This document shows, piece by piece, positions 20,473 to 32,100 of a stretch of DNA of 64,000 bases; the stretch's first letter is position 1, and the number at the start of each line of letters is the position of its first letter. The stretch is from Strigamia acuminata (Eukaryota; Arthropoda; Chilopoda; Geophilomorpha; Linotaeniidae). The stretch lies in assembly GCA_949358305.1 (NCBI GenBank), contig OX442320.1, positions 1,304,501-1,368,500 of the forward strand, given 5' to 3'. The notes below the pieces were generated by a model. That model worked only from the letters and a program-made list of their open reading frames with translations, had not been told where the DNA came from and ran no database searches. The translations under genes were made by a program, and so were the position numbers.

Positions 20473-23400
20473 GCGACTACGAAGTCCTCGTCAATGAAAA
20501 GCTCGAAATTTCGTAGGGTGGAATGTTTACTCAGTTCTCGTTTGTTTTTCACATCCTCAAGTTCCTCAGAAAAATGCAGTTTCTGCGAAAACTGCAGGAT
20601 CTTCAATTGGTTCGTCTCTAACTCGAGTGGCGAGAGAGGCTCACCGCGCAAAAGTTTGTTTTTCCACCTCAAAATATAAGAAAAAACTCCTAAAAGTCGG
20701 TTGTAATCACGGAAACGTTTGAAGAATTGACCAATAAAGCTTTCTTTAACTTGAATAGTCATCACAATGATTTTTCGTTCCTCTTCTGAAAGATTTTCTT
20801 GTATAACTTCCTTTTTCTCTAGTTTTGAAACATCAACTCCGAACCACCAAAGCTTATTGTTCATTAATGTTTTTGAGTTCTGTGGTCGAGTTAACAAATC
20901 AGCTGGGTTAAATTCCGTTGGTACGTGGGACCATTGTTCGGGCTTGGTTGAAGAAGTAATTTCTTGAACACGGTTCGAGACGTATGGCTTCCACACATTT
21001 TTATCGGAATTGATCCAGGCTAAAGTAATGGTGGAGTCCGAGTAGTATCGCACTTCAGTGACTGGATAACCAGGAAGAAAATTCTCAAGCAGATACTTTG
21101 TCATTCTTACTCCTACCAATGCTGCAGTTAATTCAAGTCGAGGAAGCGTAATTTTCTTGGCTGGCGCAATACGGCATTTGCTCAACAGTAAAGTTCTTTT
21201 GCCATCCACATTGACGACAAAAATTGAACAGCCAAATGCTTTCATACTGGCATCGCAGAAAACTTCCAATGTTATGTCCTGACCTGAATAAGTCTGTAGC
21301 CAACGTTGAACTTTTAATTCCTTCAACTTCTGTATGTCGAGATTAAATTCTTCGACTTCTTTTTTCTCGGAGTCAAGAATCACTTCGTCCCAATTTTTTG
21401 TTCGAGCCCAGATAGCTTGAACAAGCAGTTTCATTCGAAGAACGACAGGTGAAATGAGACCCATCGGATCAAATATGGATGCCATAAATGAGACCACTTC
21501 GCGTTTCGTTGTGGAAATTTTCTCTAACTTCGGGATTTTAAACATAATCATGTCGTCTTGTGTATTCCATAAGATTCCCAACATCTTGATGATTTGAAGG
21601 TCGTCAAAATTCTCACCTCTCATGTGAAAATTTTTTGATTGAAGATTTTCAAAGACGGTTCTGCTAGCGGTTGCCCATTTAACAAGGGGAAGTTTCCCGT
21701 CGTCTAGAATCATCTTCAAATTCTCTGCATGTGTCGTTGTATCGGCGGTGAAATCTCCTCCAGAAGTCAAATCATCCATAAAGATTCCGCTATCTAAAGC
21801 ATCTACTTCTTTAGGATGAGTTTCTTCAAATTGTTTCGCTTGTTTTCGTATCGTAGCACAAAGGAGAAATGGAGAAGATATTACCCCAAATGGTACGACA
21901 ATCATCCTCAGAATTAGTATGTTATTCCACAGGTTTTGCCACGAATACGGTTGTTTGAAATAGTCACGAGTAACCCATAAGAAACGTAAGAAATTCCTAT
22001 GTGTAGGGTTAATCAAAACCTGAAGGAAAGCCTGCTTAATGTCAGCGATTACAGGGATGCAATATAGTCTAAATCTCACCAACACAAGAATTAAGTCTGG
22101 ATTTAAAGATGGGCCAGGGTACAAGCACTCATTCAACGAAAGTTTTCCTTTTTTGGCAGACGATGCGTTGAACACGATCCTAAATTTTGTCGTATCCCTG
22201 TCCTCCTTCACAACGGGGTGGTGAGGAATATTATAGATGCCTTTTCTCAAAAAACGTTCTTCTTTGGGAACCTCTTCGGCATGTTCCTCTACAACGTATT
22301 GCATTATTGCCTCATCATACCTCTTCTTGAGATCTTCATTCGTGTCTATTCGTTTGAGAGTATTTGCCAATTGGTTTATCGATTTTTCCCAATTAGAGTC
22401 CAAATCCTCTTCTAAACCGTTGAATGGCAACAAGACTTCATATCTTCCGTCATCCATTCGCTGGGTTGTCTTTTCAAATCTGTCTCTGGTAAAGTCAGAT
22501 TCTTTTTCTCCAGAATCTATTCCTATCGCTTCCAGATTCCACAATTTGTCCAGCTTCTGATTAATATCGATCTGGCAGGTATTGCAACACGATGTAAGAT
22601 CGGCTTCCTCTTCAAACAGGCTGGTATTTCCAGCTGCACCGGAAAGTACCCATCCGAACAACGTGTTGATAAGTCCAAGATCTTCATTAATTTTCTTGCG
22701 ACCTTCTTTCAGAATTTTCCACCAAACGTCAACTCCTAACAGGAGGTCAACATTGGCAGTCGTTGCTGGCAAATCTTCGGCTAACTCCATTTTCAGTTTC
22801 TTCACCTTTTCTATGACAGAAGGATTCAAGATTCCTTGCACTCTCGGAAGGTTTTCAACGGATAACATGGTCAACTTGATATCTTGTTCATCATGTTTTG
22901 ACTTGAGATTTATGTTGAAAACATCGTAGTCTATTTCTGCTGGCGTAGAGTCATTAAATCTTTGAGTGGTCGCCGATATACTTCCACATTTCCTCAACTT
23001 GAGACGATTGACCAATGCAGTGGTAATAAATGACCTATGGCTGCCCGGATCAATCATGCCACGAATATGATGAAATCCACCAGACTTCGTTTTTAAATCC
23101 GCGGTGAAAATCATTAATTGAAGGGTCGTGGAAATGGCACATGAGACGTGGGTCGTCACTTGTGGCTCCTTCGGCTTCTCTACATTGCTTGGAGAATTCT
23201 TCACTTCTTGTTTTTTGCAAATGGTGGAATGATGTCTCCCACCGCAATGCTTGCAGGAAAATTTGACTTTGCAATCACCGACTCTATGTCCAGTTCTGAA
23301 ACAGTTAAAACAAAGTCTGTTTTTCTTAACTATTTCGATTTTTGCATTGATTTCGTACTCCTTTCCGCACGATCCATTCAGATGATTGTCCTCACAAAAA

Positions 23401-24533
23401 ATGCACTTTACAGTCTTTGAAGGCGCACTTTTGTTGTCCGATTTAGGTTCACTCTTTGTCTTTGCACTTGTAGACTGCTTGGCGTCTTGAGTGGCTGCAC
23501 ACGTGGTCATTGAACCCTTAGCTTTCTGTTTCTCAGCTTCAGACTTCTCATTCTTTTCTTTTTTCGATTTTTCAGAGGAAGAAACGTTTTCAGTTCTCTC
23601 AGCCATTGCAACTTCATTCAAAAAGAAATTGAGCAATGTCACGATATTCTTGTTTTGCATTCCGTGAACCTGGTAGAACCTCAATGCCATGGAATTCGGA
23701 AACTTGCTAATTATGTCGGGCAATAAGAAAGCTCCGGAAGTTTGAATTGGAATCTTTAATTGCTCGAGCAGTCTTATTGTCGCAGAAATTTTCGTCAAGT
23801 TTGCTTTTATCGCTTTGGTTGGATATACACTGGAAATTGTTTTTAAGTCTCTAATGGATTTGATTAGTGCAGTTTGCTGGGCATCCTCATCACCATAGTT
23901 TCTGTCGAGTTCCTCTCTGGCTAAGTCATATGATTCCTCGATCAAAGGGAAGGTGGAGATGAGAGTCGCTGCCTCACCAATGCACATGGTCTGCAAGTAT
24001 TGTAGTTTCTCAACGTTACTCAGGTCTGGATCCTTGTGTACGGAGGTCTCGAAGTTGCTTTTGAACGTTTTGTACTTCAGAATATCTCCGTCGAATTTTA
24101 CGGATTCCAGTTTGGGCAGCTTCGAATTTTTTCTAAACGAGGCTGTCGCATTCATAGATGTGTTTGCATTGAAGCTTGTAGACGTATTTAATCTTCCTCC
24201 CAACGTAGGAATTGATCGCTTGGAAATTTCGTATCTCCTGCGAAGAAGATCCACTCTAGCTTGCATAGTCTCAAGCTTGTCAATGCATTCCAGATAAAAT
24301 TGGTGGTCGGAATAATTCTGTAATTCATTCAAAGCACCTACTATCCGTGTCTCTTTTGGGTTCGCAGTTTGCACCAGCGCTTCCAGTTCTCCTGGATCTG
24401 CTGTCTTCTCCGATATAGACAACAGATGATTCATTGCTGTAACTTGCGATTCCCAACGTTGTTCCATTGTTTCAATCTGCTCCTCAGTGAGCAGATCACG
24501 CATTGTTGGCTCTGTTGTGCTATCTCTCTCCAT
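20469..24533 (-). CDS. BEL-B1 ORF1: Gag-protease-reverse transcriptase-RNase H
   Basis: 1354 residues from the ATG at 24533 (the open frame begins at a TTG at 24611). By eye it differs from the BEL-B2 copy at four residues. Order: Gag (residues 138 onward, KLPKLESVKFDGD, DUF1759-like), three zinc knuckles (C377-C389, C408-C421, C427-C439), retropepsin-like region with Asp-Pro-Gly at 495-497 where Asp-Ser/Thr-Gly is expected, reverse transcriptase with FMDD at 918-921, and RNase H acidic residues Asp 1094, Glu 1134, Asp 1166 and Asp 1212. It stops just before integrase, which is in a different frame. It makes the particle and copies RNA into cDNA. The frame is uninterrupted, but the protease motif is doubtful. 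Confidence 0.93.
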   Translation of the reverse strand: MERDSTTEPTMRDLLTEEQIETMEQRWESQVTAMNHLLSISEKTADPGELEALVQTANPKETRIVGALNELQNYSDHQFYLECIDKLETMQARVDLLRRRYEISKRSIPTLGGRLNTSTSFNANTSMNATASFRKNSKLPKLESVKFDGDILKYKTFKSNFETSVHKDPDLSNVEKLQYLQTMCIGEAATLISTFPLIEESYDLAREELDRNYGDEDAQQTALIKSIRDLKTISSVYPTKAIKANLTKISATIRLLEQLKIPIQTSGAFLLPDIISKFPNSMALRFYQVHGMQNKNIVTLLNFFLNEVAMAERTENVSSSEKSKKEKNEKSEAEKQKAKGSMTTCAATQDAKQSTSAKTKSEPKSDNKSAPSKTVKCIFCEDNHLNGSCGKEYEINAKIEIVKKNRLCFNCFRTGHRVGDCKVKFSCKHCGGRHHSTICKKQEVKNSPSNVEKPKEPQVTTHVSCAISTTLQLMIFTADLKTKSGGFHHIRGMIDPGSHRSFITTALVNRLKLRKCGSISATTQRFNDSTPAEIDYDVFNINLKSKHDEQDIKLTMLSVENLPRVQGILNPSVIEKVKKLKMELAEDLPATTANVDLLLGVDVWWKILKEGRKKINEDLGLINTLFGWVLSGAAGNTSLFEEEADLTSCCNTCQIDINQKLDKLWNLEAIGIDSGEKESDFTRDRFEKTTQRMDDGRYEVLLPFNGLEEDLDSNWEKSINQLANTLKRIDTNEDLKKRYDEAIMQYVVEEHAEEVPKEERFLRKGIYNIPHHPVVKEDRDTTKFRIVFNASSAKKGKLSLNECLYPGPSLNPDLILVLVRFRLYCIPVIADIKQAFLQVLINPTHRNFLRFLWVTRDYFKQPYSWQNLWNNILILRMIVVPFGVISSPFLLCATIRKQAKQFEETHPKEVDALDSGIFMDDLTSGGDFTADTTTHAENLKMILDDGKLPLVKWATASRTVFENLQSKNFHMRGENFDDLQIIKMLGILWNTQDDMIMFKIPKLEKISTTKREVVSFMASIFDPMGLISPVVLRMKLLVQAIWARTKNWDEVILDSEKKEVEEFNLDIQKLKELKVQRWLQTYSGQDITLEVFCDASMKAFGCSIFVVNVDGKRTLLLSKCRIAPAKKITLPRLELTAALVGVRMTKYLLENFLPGYPVTEVRYYSDSTITLAWINSDKNVWKPYVSNRVQEITSSTKPEQWSHVPTEFNPADLLTRPQNSKTLMNNKLWWFGVDVSKLEKKEVIQENLSEEERKIIVMTIQVKESFIGQFFKRFRDYNRLLGVFSYILRWKNKLLRGEPLSPLELETNQLKILQFSQKLHFSEELEDVKNKRELSKHSTLRNFELFIDEDFVVA

Positions 24534-25499
24534 TTCAAATTCACGGCGGTCAATTTTAAAACAGAAGACAATAACTTGAACAACAAAATAACACTTTGCA
24601 ATGAAACTCAAAAAGAATAAAATTCAAAATTTTACACTTCAAAATGAATGAAAACTTAAAAAGAATAAAATCACAATTTTATACCCCAAAAAGAATAAAA
24701 TCAGAAATTTCACACTTAAAAAGAACTGAATTTTTCAAAGTTTTAATGCCCACGTGACAAGAAAAGCAAATTGAAAATACACGAATATCGAATGTTTTAA
24801 CAATCAAGGATGCTAAAACAGACGAGCGACCTTGATCACGTATGAAAAACGTGACTCAAAAAGTCCTGCACAGTTTTGAAATAATTGACGGTTCGTTTGG
24901 AACAAATCTCGCCAAAACTCTATCATAAAATTCAAGATAATAACTGACAGCCCTTGCAATGAGAGACTGACCAGTAACTAGCATCAAAAGAATCTAATCT
25001 CCCCTGCTTATGGCAGTTATATGGAGATGCATGCACAAAATTAAATAGAACACTTTTAAGATTTTCAATAAAATACACTTTACGAAATTTCCCTTTAAGA
25101 CTAGCAAATGAAAAAGCAAAAACAACAATGGAATACCCAATACAACACCCTCATGCAATAAAAATCTCCAAAACACACAAATAGAATGAAAAACAAAAGA
25201 AAATGCAATAATTTCAGGGGCAAACCAGCTTTCCAGCACAGCGCGTTGTGTTATCCAAATCCAAGATGGCGACCGTAGAATCCCGCTGATGACACTCAAT
25301 TGTTCGTATTCGGCGCCAAACGAATCCCCGTTGTGACTGTTGTCACGTTGAACGATGATTGTTCTAGCAGACGACGAATCCCGAACGTATACTTCTCCCG
25401 TCGCATCAATCACGCATAGAACCGTATCAATGACGAACCGGAAAAACTCACAGATTTCAGACGGAATCCTGGTCACGTGCACCATAAATTCGTATCCTA
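24534..25499 (-). other. BEL-B1 leader
   Basis: 966 bp between the 5' LTR and the gag ATG, identical in layout to BEL-B2 38739-39704. It contains most of the leader ORF described at 24994-25701. A motif ccaagatggcgacc (minus-strand gccatcttgg) lies near 25260. Confidence 0.8.
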
Positions 25500-25701
25500 T
25501 GTAGCGGTCAATCACACAGGACAGAAAAGAACTGAGCCATGGCGTTTTGAATCTCTCGCCAATCCACTCAAACGATCGTATAGTGAGGTTAGTACGTATA
25601 CCGTGTGGAAACAGATTTAATTTGTCCCGAAATGCATTGGAGAATGAAGGAATCCCTGTAGAAACTACTGTTGAATGGTATCCAAGTGTCCGCTTAACCA
25701 T
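24994..25701 (-). CDS. BEL-B1 pre-gag ORF crossing from LTR into leader
   Basis: A 235-residue ATG-initiated frame that starts inside the 5' LTR and continues through the LTR/leader boundary. The N-terminal half has ordinary composition (FPHGIRTNLTIRSF, then VHVTRIPSEICEFF). The C-terminal third is strongly hydrophobic with possible membrane segments (VVLGIPLLFLLFHLLVL). It is the same as the BEL-B2 frame except at one Gly/Glu position. I recognise no family. It could be a real accessory protein, an upstream ORF, or chance, since the two copies are too similar to test selection. The frame is also open at the matching place in the diverged BEL-A LTR. Confidence 0.35.
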   Translation of the reverse strand: MVKRTLGYHSTVVSTGIPSFSNAFRDKLNLFPHGIRTNLTIRSFEWIGERFKTPWLSSFLSCVIDRYIGYEFMVHVTRIPSEICEFFRFVIDTVLCVIDATGEVYVRDSSSARTIIVQRDNSHNGDSFGAEYEQLSVISGILRSPSWIWITQRAVLESWFAPEIIAFSFVFHSICVFWRFLLHEGVVLGIPLLFLLFHLLVLKGNFVKCILLKILKVFYLILCMHLHITAISRGD

Positions 25702-27140
25702 TGACCAGTCTGGGAAAATGTTTGGCTACTCCCGACACATTGTAATGGCGACGAAAGTAAAAACTCCAGGAGATAACATAAAACAACTTATTTATTCGGA
25801 AGTAGAATGATAACTGACCAAATACACGAATGTACGTTGGCTAACAAAGAAAATGCACGTGCAAAACAATGGTCACGGCACGCGCCAAGGTAAAAAACAC
25901 AATTGAGAAATTCCGTTGCTATGACAACGGAGAAAAATGAAATACATTGAAGTGAGCGATTGCTCAAAAATGCATTAAAATCAAATTGCAATATGTCAAA
26001 ATGACCACAAAGATGTCAGGAACATAAAAGTAAATGGTAACAATGCTCAAAAACACTTAAAACAATGAGAAAATACAGAAAGAATCGATCGGGAAGCAGA
26101 CGATCGGCTCAGCCAATCAGAATACAGCAAAGTTACGTAATGCAAAGATTTGAATTTAAAACCTCACAAAATCACTGAAATGGTAAATAATATGCACTAA
26201 AATACAATGAAATGAAATAGTAAATGCAAAACAAGTATTAATAATACAATAGAATCGATTTAATAACGAAATTAGCGAATAAATCCAACATGGCGCCCGT
26301 ACAACTCAATAAGAGCGGCAAAACACGACATTTGAATTCTGACACAAGAATATAGCAAATTCTAGGTAATGTTACTAATAAATACACTTAGGAAAAGTAA
26401 TTTCCTTCAAAATAAAGCACTTTTAATAAGAATACACATGAAAATTAGTCTTGAAAGAAAAGAAACGATCGCGGACGGCAACGCACATGCGAGGTCCGTC
26501 ACGATCGTTCGTACAGACAAAACGGCTGCTCCGGGAAAGAAACTAAGTGCACAGATCGACAGATCACCCCTGAATTAGTCTAAAACAATATTAGGATCAA
26601 TTCTAACGACAAGAATTCAATGAAAACGAAAGGTTAGAAGTTGGAGTCAAAACCGAACTAGATTTCGAAATATGACGTCACTCCAATTACACTAGTGAAC
26701 TGTTTGACGACGGATGCACCCAATTTCACACGGAAACACACAAAATGAATAGGAATTGATAATATAAGACAAATTCTTATAAATAACACTTGAAATGAAT
26801 GCAATAGACAATGAAATATCATATTTTAATAAACAACAGTATCATAAAACACTTTAATAGTTTTAATAATGCAAAAAATCCTGTAAAATAAGATTAAAAT
26901 GTTATGCAAAATAAAACACACTAGAATAAGTCTATTTAAACACACAATACCCAAAATTCATGACAATATAAGAAAATAATGAACTAAAAGCTTTAATATG
27001 ACACAAAAAACACCTGAAATGTAAGTCAAACTATTAGAAGCAAAATTTAACAACACTTTGAATATTTAATAGGACAATAAAATGGCAAATAAAAAGCAGT
27101 ATCAATTTATATTCCACTCTGTTTGCAACAGGTTGCAACA
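25500..27140 (-). repeat. BEL-B1 5' LTR (1641 bp)
   Basis: Reverse-complement LTR with the same ends and length as the three other BEL-B LTRs. It carries TGACGTCA at 26673-26680. The ctac duplication follows at 27141. Confidence 0.93.
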
Positions 27141-29199
27141 CTACTAAGGTTTAAACACTATTTCTGAACATTCAGAGACATTGGTCTTGTGGTGTTTGTG
27201 CTAAGTCAACTGTGATGAGATCAAAAGTCTATTCTCGCAAATCATTGCTTGGATGTTGCTAAAACTTCTCTTGAAGTCTTCTACTAAGGTTTAAACACTA
27301 TTTCTGAACATTCAGAGACATTGGTCTTGTGGTGTTTGTGCTGTCAACTGCGATGTGAAATGAGCTCAAAATTTTTTTTTCAAAATTTTTTGCTTGGATG
27401 TTGCTAAAACTTACATTGGAGCCTTCTACTAAGGTTTAAACACTATTTCTGAATATTCAGAGACATTGGTCTTGTGGTGTTTGTGCTAAGTCAACTGTGA
27501 TGAGATCAAAAGTCTATTCTCCCAAATCATTGCTTGGATGTTTCTAAAACTTACATTGGAGCCTTCTACTAAGGTTTAAACACTATTTCTGAACATTCAG
27601 AGACATTGATCTTGTGGTCTTTGTGCTAAGTCAACTGCAATGTGAAATAAGCTCAAAATTTTTTTTTCAAAATTTATTGCTTGGATGTTGCTAAAACTTA
27701 CATTGAAAACTTCTACTAAGGTTTAAACACTATTTCTAAACATTCAGAGACATTGGTCTTGTGGTGTTTGTGCTAAGTCAACTGTGATGAGATCAAAAGT
27801 CTATTCTCCCAAATCATTGCTTGGATGTTTCTAAAACTTACATTGGAGCCTTCTACTAAGGTTTAAACACTATTTCTGAACATTCAGAGACATTGGTCTT
27901 GTGGTGTTTCTGCTAAGTCAACTGTGATGAGATCAAAAGTCTATTCTCCCAAATCATTGCTTGGATGTTTCTAAAACTTACATTGGAGCCTTCTACTAAG
28001 GTTTAAACACTATTTCTGAACATTCAGAGACATTGGTCTTGTGGTGTTTGTGCTAAGTTAACTGTGATGAGATCAAAAGTCTATTCTCGCAAATCATTAC
28101 TTGGATGTTGCTAAAACTTCTCTTGAAGTCTTCTACTAAGGTTTAAACACTATTTCTGAACATTCAGAGACATTGGTCTTGTGGTGTTTGTGCTAAGTCA
28201 ACTGCGATGTGAAATGAGCTCAAAATTTTTTTTTCAAAATTTATTGCTTGGATGTTGCTAAAACTTAGAATTGGAGCCTTCTACTAAGGTTTAAACACTA
28301 TTTCTGAATATTCAGAGACATTGGTCTTGTGGTGTTTGTGCTAAGTCAACTGTGATGAGATCAAAAGTCTATTCTCCCAAATCATTGCTTGGATGTTTCT
28401 AAAACTTACATTGGAGCCTTCTACTAAGGTTTAAACACTATTTCTGAACATTCAGAGACATTGATCTTGTGGTCTTTGTGCTAAGTCAACTGCAATGTGA
28501 AATAAACTCAAAATTTTTTTTTCAAAATTTATTGCTTGGATGTTGCTAAAACTTACATTGAAGGCTTCTACTAAGGTTTAAACACTATTTCTGAACATTC
28601 AGAGACATTGGTCTTGTGGTGTTTGTGCTAAGTCAACTGTGATGAGATCAAAAGTCTATTCTCCCAAATCATTGCTTGGATGTTTCTAAAACTTACATTG
28701 GAGCCTTCTACTAAGGTTTAAACACTATTTCTGAACATTCAGAGACATTGGTCTTGTGGTGTTTGTGCTAAGTCAACTGTGATGAGATCAAAAGTCTATT
28801 CTCCCAAATCATTGCTTGGATGTTTCTAAAACTTACATTGGAGCCTTCTACTAAAGTTTAAACACTATTTCTGAACATTCAGAGACATTGGTCTTGTGGT
28901 GTTTAAGCTAAGTCAACTGTGATGAGATCAAAAGTCTATTCTCCCAAATCATTGCTTGGATGTTTCTAAAACTTACATTGGAGCCTTCTACTAAGGTTTA
29001 AACACTATTTCTGAACATTCAGAGACATTGGTCTTGTGGTGTTTGTGCTAAGTCAACTATGATGAGATCAAAAGTCTATTCTCCCAAATGATTGCTTGGA
29101 TGTTTCTAAAACTTACATTGGAGCCTTCTACTAAGGTTTAAACACTATTTCTGAACATTCAGAGACATTGGACTTGTGGTGTTTGTGCTAAGTCAACCG

Positions 29200-32100
29200 T
29201 GATGAGATCAAAAGTCTATTCTCCCAAATCATTGCTTGGATGTTTCTAAAACTTACATTGGAGCCTTCTACTAAGGTTTAAACACTATTTCTGAACATTC
29301 AGAGACATTGGTCTTGTGGTGTTTGTGCTAAGTCAACTGTGATGAGATCAAAAGTCTATTCTCCCAAATCATTGCTTGGATGTTTCTAAAACTTACATTG
29401 GAGCCTTCTACTAAGGTTTAAACACTATTTCTGAACATTCAGAGACATTGGTCTTGTGGTGTTTGTGCTAAGTCAACTGTGATGAGATCAAAAGTCTATT
29501 CTCCCAAATCATTGCTTGGATGTTTCTAAAACTTACATTGGAGCCTTCTACTAAGGTTTAAACACTATTTCTGAACATTCAGAGACATTGATCTTGTGGT
29601 CTTTGTGCTAAGTCAACTGCAATGTGAAATAAGCTCAAAATTTTTTTTTCAAAATTTATTGCTTGGATGTTGCTAAAACTTACATTGAAGGCTTCTACTA
29701 AGGTTTAAACACTATTTCTGAACATTCAGAGACATTGGACTTGTGGTGTTTGTGCTAAGTCAACCGTGATGAGATCAAAAGTCTATTCTCCCAAATCATT
29801 GCTTGGATGTTTCTAAAACTTACATTGGAGCCTTCTACTAAGGTTTAAACACTATTTCTGAACATTCAGAGACATTGGTCTTGTGGTGTTTGTGCTAAGT
29901 CAACTGTGATGAGATCAAAAGTCTATTCTCCCAAATCATTGCTTGGATGTTTCTAAAACTTACATTGGAGCCTTCTACTAAGGTTTAAACACTATTTCTG
30001 AACATTCAGAGACATTGGTCTTGTGGTGTTTGTGCTAAGTCAACTATGATGAGATCAAAAGTCTATTCTCCCAAATGATTGCTTGGATGTTTCTAAAACT
30101 TACATTGGAGCCTTCTACTAAGGTTTAAACACTATTTCTGAACATTTAGAGACATTGGTCTTGTGGTGTTTGTGCTAAGTTAACTGTGATGAGATCAAAA
30201 GTCTATTCTCGCAAATCATTGCTTGGATGTTGCTAAAACTTCTCTTGAAGTCTTCTACTAAGGTTTAAACACTATTTCTGAACATTCAGAGACATTGGTC
30301 TTGTGGTGTTTGTGCTAAGTCAACTGTGATGAGATCAAAAGTCTATTCTCCCAAATCATTGCTTGGATGTTTCTAAAACTTACATTGGAGCCTTCTACTA
30401 AGGTTTAAACACTATTTCTGAACATTCAGAGACATTGGTCTTGTGGTGTTTGTGCTAAGTCAACTGTGATGAGATCAAAAGTCTATTCTCCCAAATCATT
30501 GCTTGGATGTTTCTAAAACTTACATTGGAGCCTTCTACTAAGGTTTAAACACTATTTCTGAACATTCAGAGACATTGGTCTTGTGGTGTTTGTGCTAAGT
30601 CAACTATGATGAGATCAAAAGTCTATTCTCCCAAATGATTGCTTGGATGTTTCTAAAACTTACATTGGAGCCTTCTACTAAGGTTTAAACACTATTTCTG
30701 AACATTCAGAGACATTGGTCTTGTGGTGTTTGTGCTAAGTTAACTGTGATGAGATCAAAAGTCTATTCTCGCAAATCATTACTTGGATGTTGCTAAAACT
30801 TCTCTTGAAGTCTTCTACTAAGGTTTAAACACTATTTCTGAACATTCAGAGACATTGGTTTTGTGGTGTTTGTGCTAAGTCAACTGCGATGTGAAATGAG
30901 CTCAAAATTTTTTTTTCAAAATTTATTGCTTGGATGTTGCTAAAACTTAGAATTGGAGCCTTCTACTAAGGTTTAAACACTATTTCTGAATATTCAGAGA
31001 CATTGGTCTTGTGGTGTTTGTGCTAAGTCAACTGTGATGAGATCAAAAGTCTATTCTCCCAAATCATTGCTTGGATGTTTCTAAAACTTACATTGGAGCC
31101 TTCTACTAAGGTTTAAACACTATTTCTGAACATTCAGAGACATTGGTCTTGTGGTGTTTGTGCTAAGTCAACTGTGATGAGATCAAAAGTCTATTCTCCC
31201 AAATCATTGCTTGGATGTTTCTAAAACTTACATTGGAGCCTTCTACTAAGGTTTAAACACTATTTCTGAACATTCAGAGACATTGGTCTTGTGGTGTTTG
31301 TGCTAAGTCAACTATGATGAGATCAAAAGTCTACTCTCCCAAATGATTGCTTGGATGTTTCTAAAACTTACATTGGAGCCTTCTACTAAGGTTTAAACAC
31401 TATTTCTGAACATTCAGAGACATTGGTCTTGTGGTGTTTGTGCTAAGTCAACTATGATGAGATCAAAAGTCTATTCTCCCAAATGATTGCTTGGATGTTT
31501 CTAAAACTTACATTGGAGCCTTCTACTAAAGTTTAAACACTATTTCTGAACATTCAGAGACATTGGTCTTGTGGTGTTTGTGCTAAGTCAACTGTGATGA
31601 GATCAAAAGTCTATTCTCCCAAATCATTGCTTGGATGTTTCTAAAACTTACATTGGAGCCTTCTACTAAGGTTTAAACACTATTTCTGAACATTCAGAGA
31701 CATTGGTCTTGTGGTGTTTGTGCTAAGTCAACTGTGATGAGATCAAAAGTCTATTCTCCCAAATCATTGCTTGGATGTTTCTAAAACTTAAATTGGAGCC
31801 TTCTACTAAGGTTTAAACACTATTTCTGAACATTCAGAGACATTGATCTTGTGGTCTTTGTGCTAAGTCAACTGCAATGTGAAATAAGCTCAAAATTTTT
31901 TTTTCAAAATTTATTGCTTGGATGTTGCTAAAACTTACATTGAAGGCTTCTACTAAGGTTTAAACACTATTTCTGAACATTCAGAGACATTGGACTTGTG
32001 GTGTTTGTGCTAAGTCAACCGTGATGAGATCAAAAGTCTATTCTCCCAAATCATTGCTTGGATGTTTCTAAAACTTACATTGGAGCCTTCTACTAAGGTT

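Larger units (their letters stand above)
18083..27140 (-). mobile_element. BEL-B1, BEL/Pao element with captured satellite (minus strand)
   Basis: A 9058-bp element with two 1641-bp LTRs flanked by ctac duplications, inserted in the satellite. It is nearly identical to BEL-B2 but inverted relative to it. In element orientation it has LTR, leader, ORF1 (gag-protease-RT-RNase H) and ORF2 (integrase), but the last 598 bp of the internal region (BEL-B2 44411-45008) are missing. They are replaced by 106 bp of satellite at 19724-19829. Length bookkeeping matches BEL-B2 exactly otherwise (5776 against 6270 internal bp). It lacks the integrase C-terminus and cannot be autonomous. Confidence 0.92.
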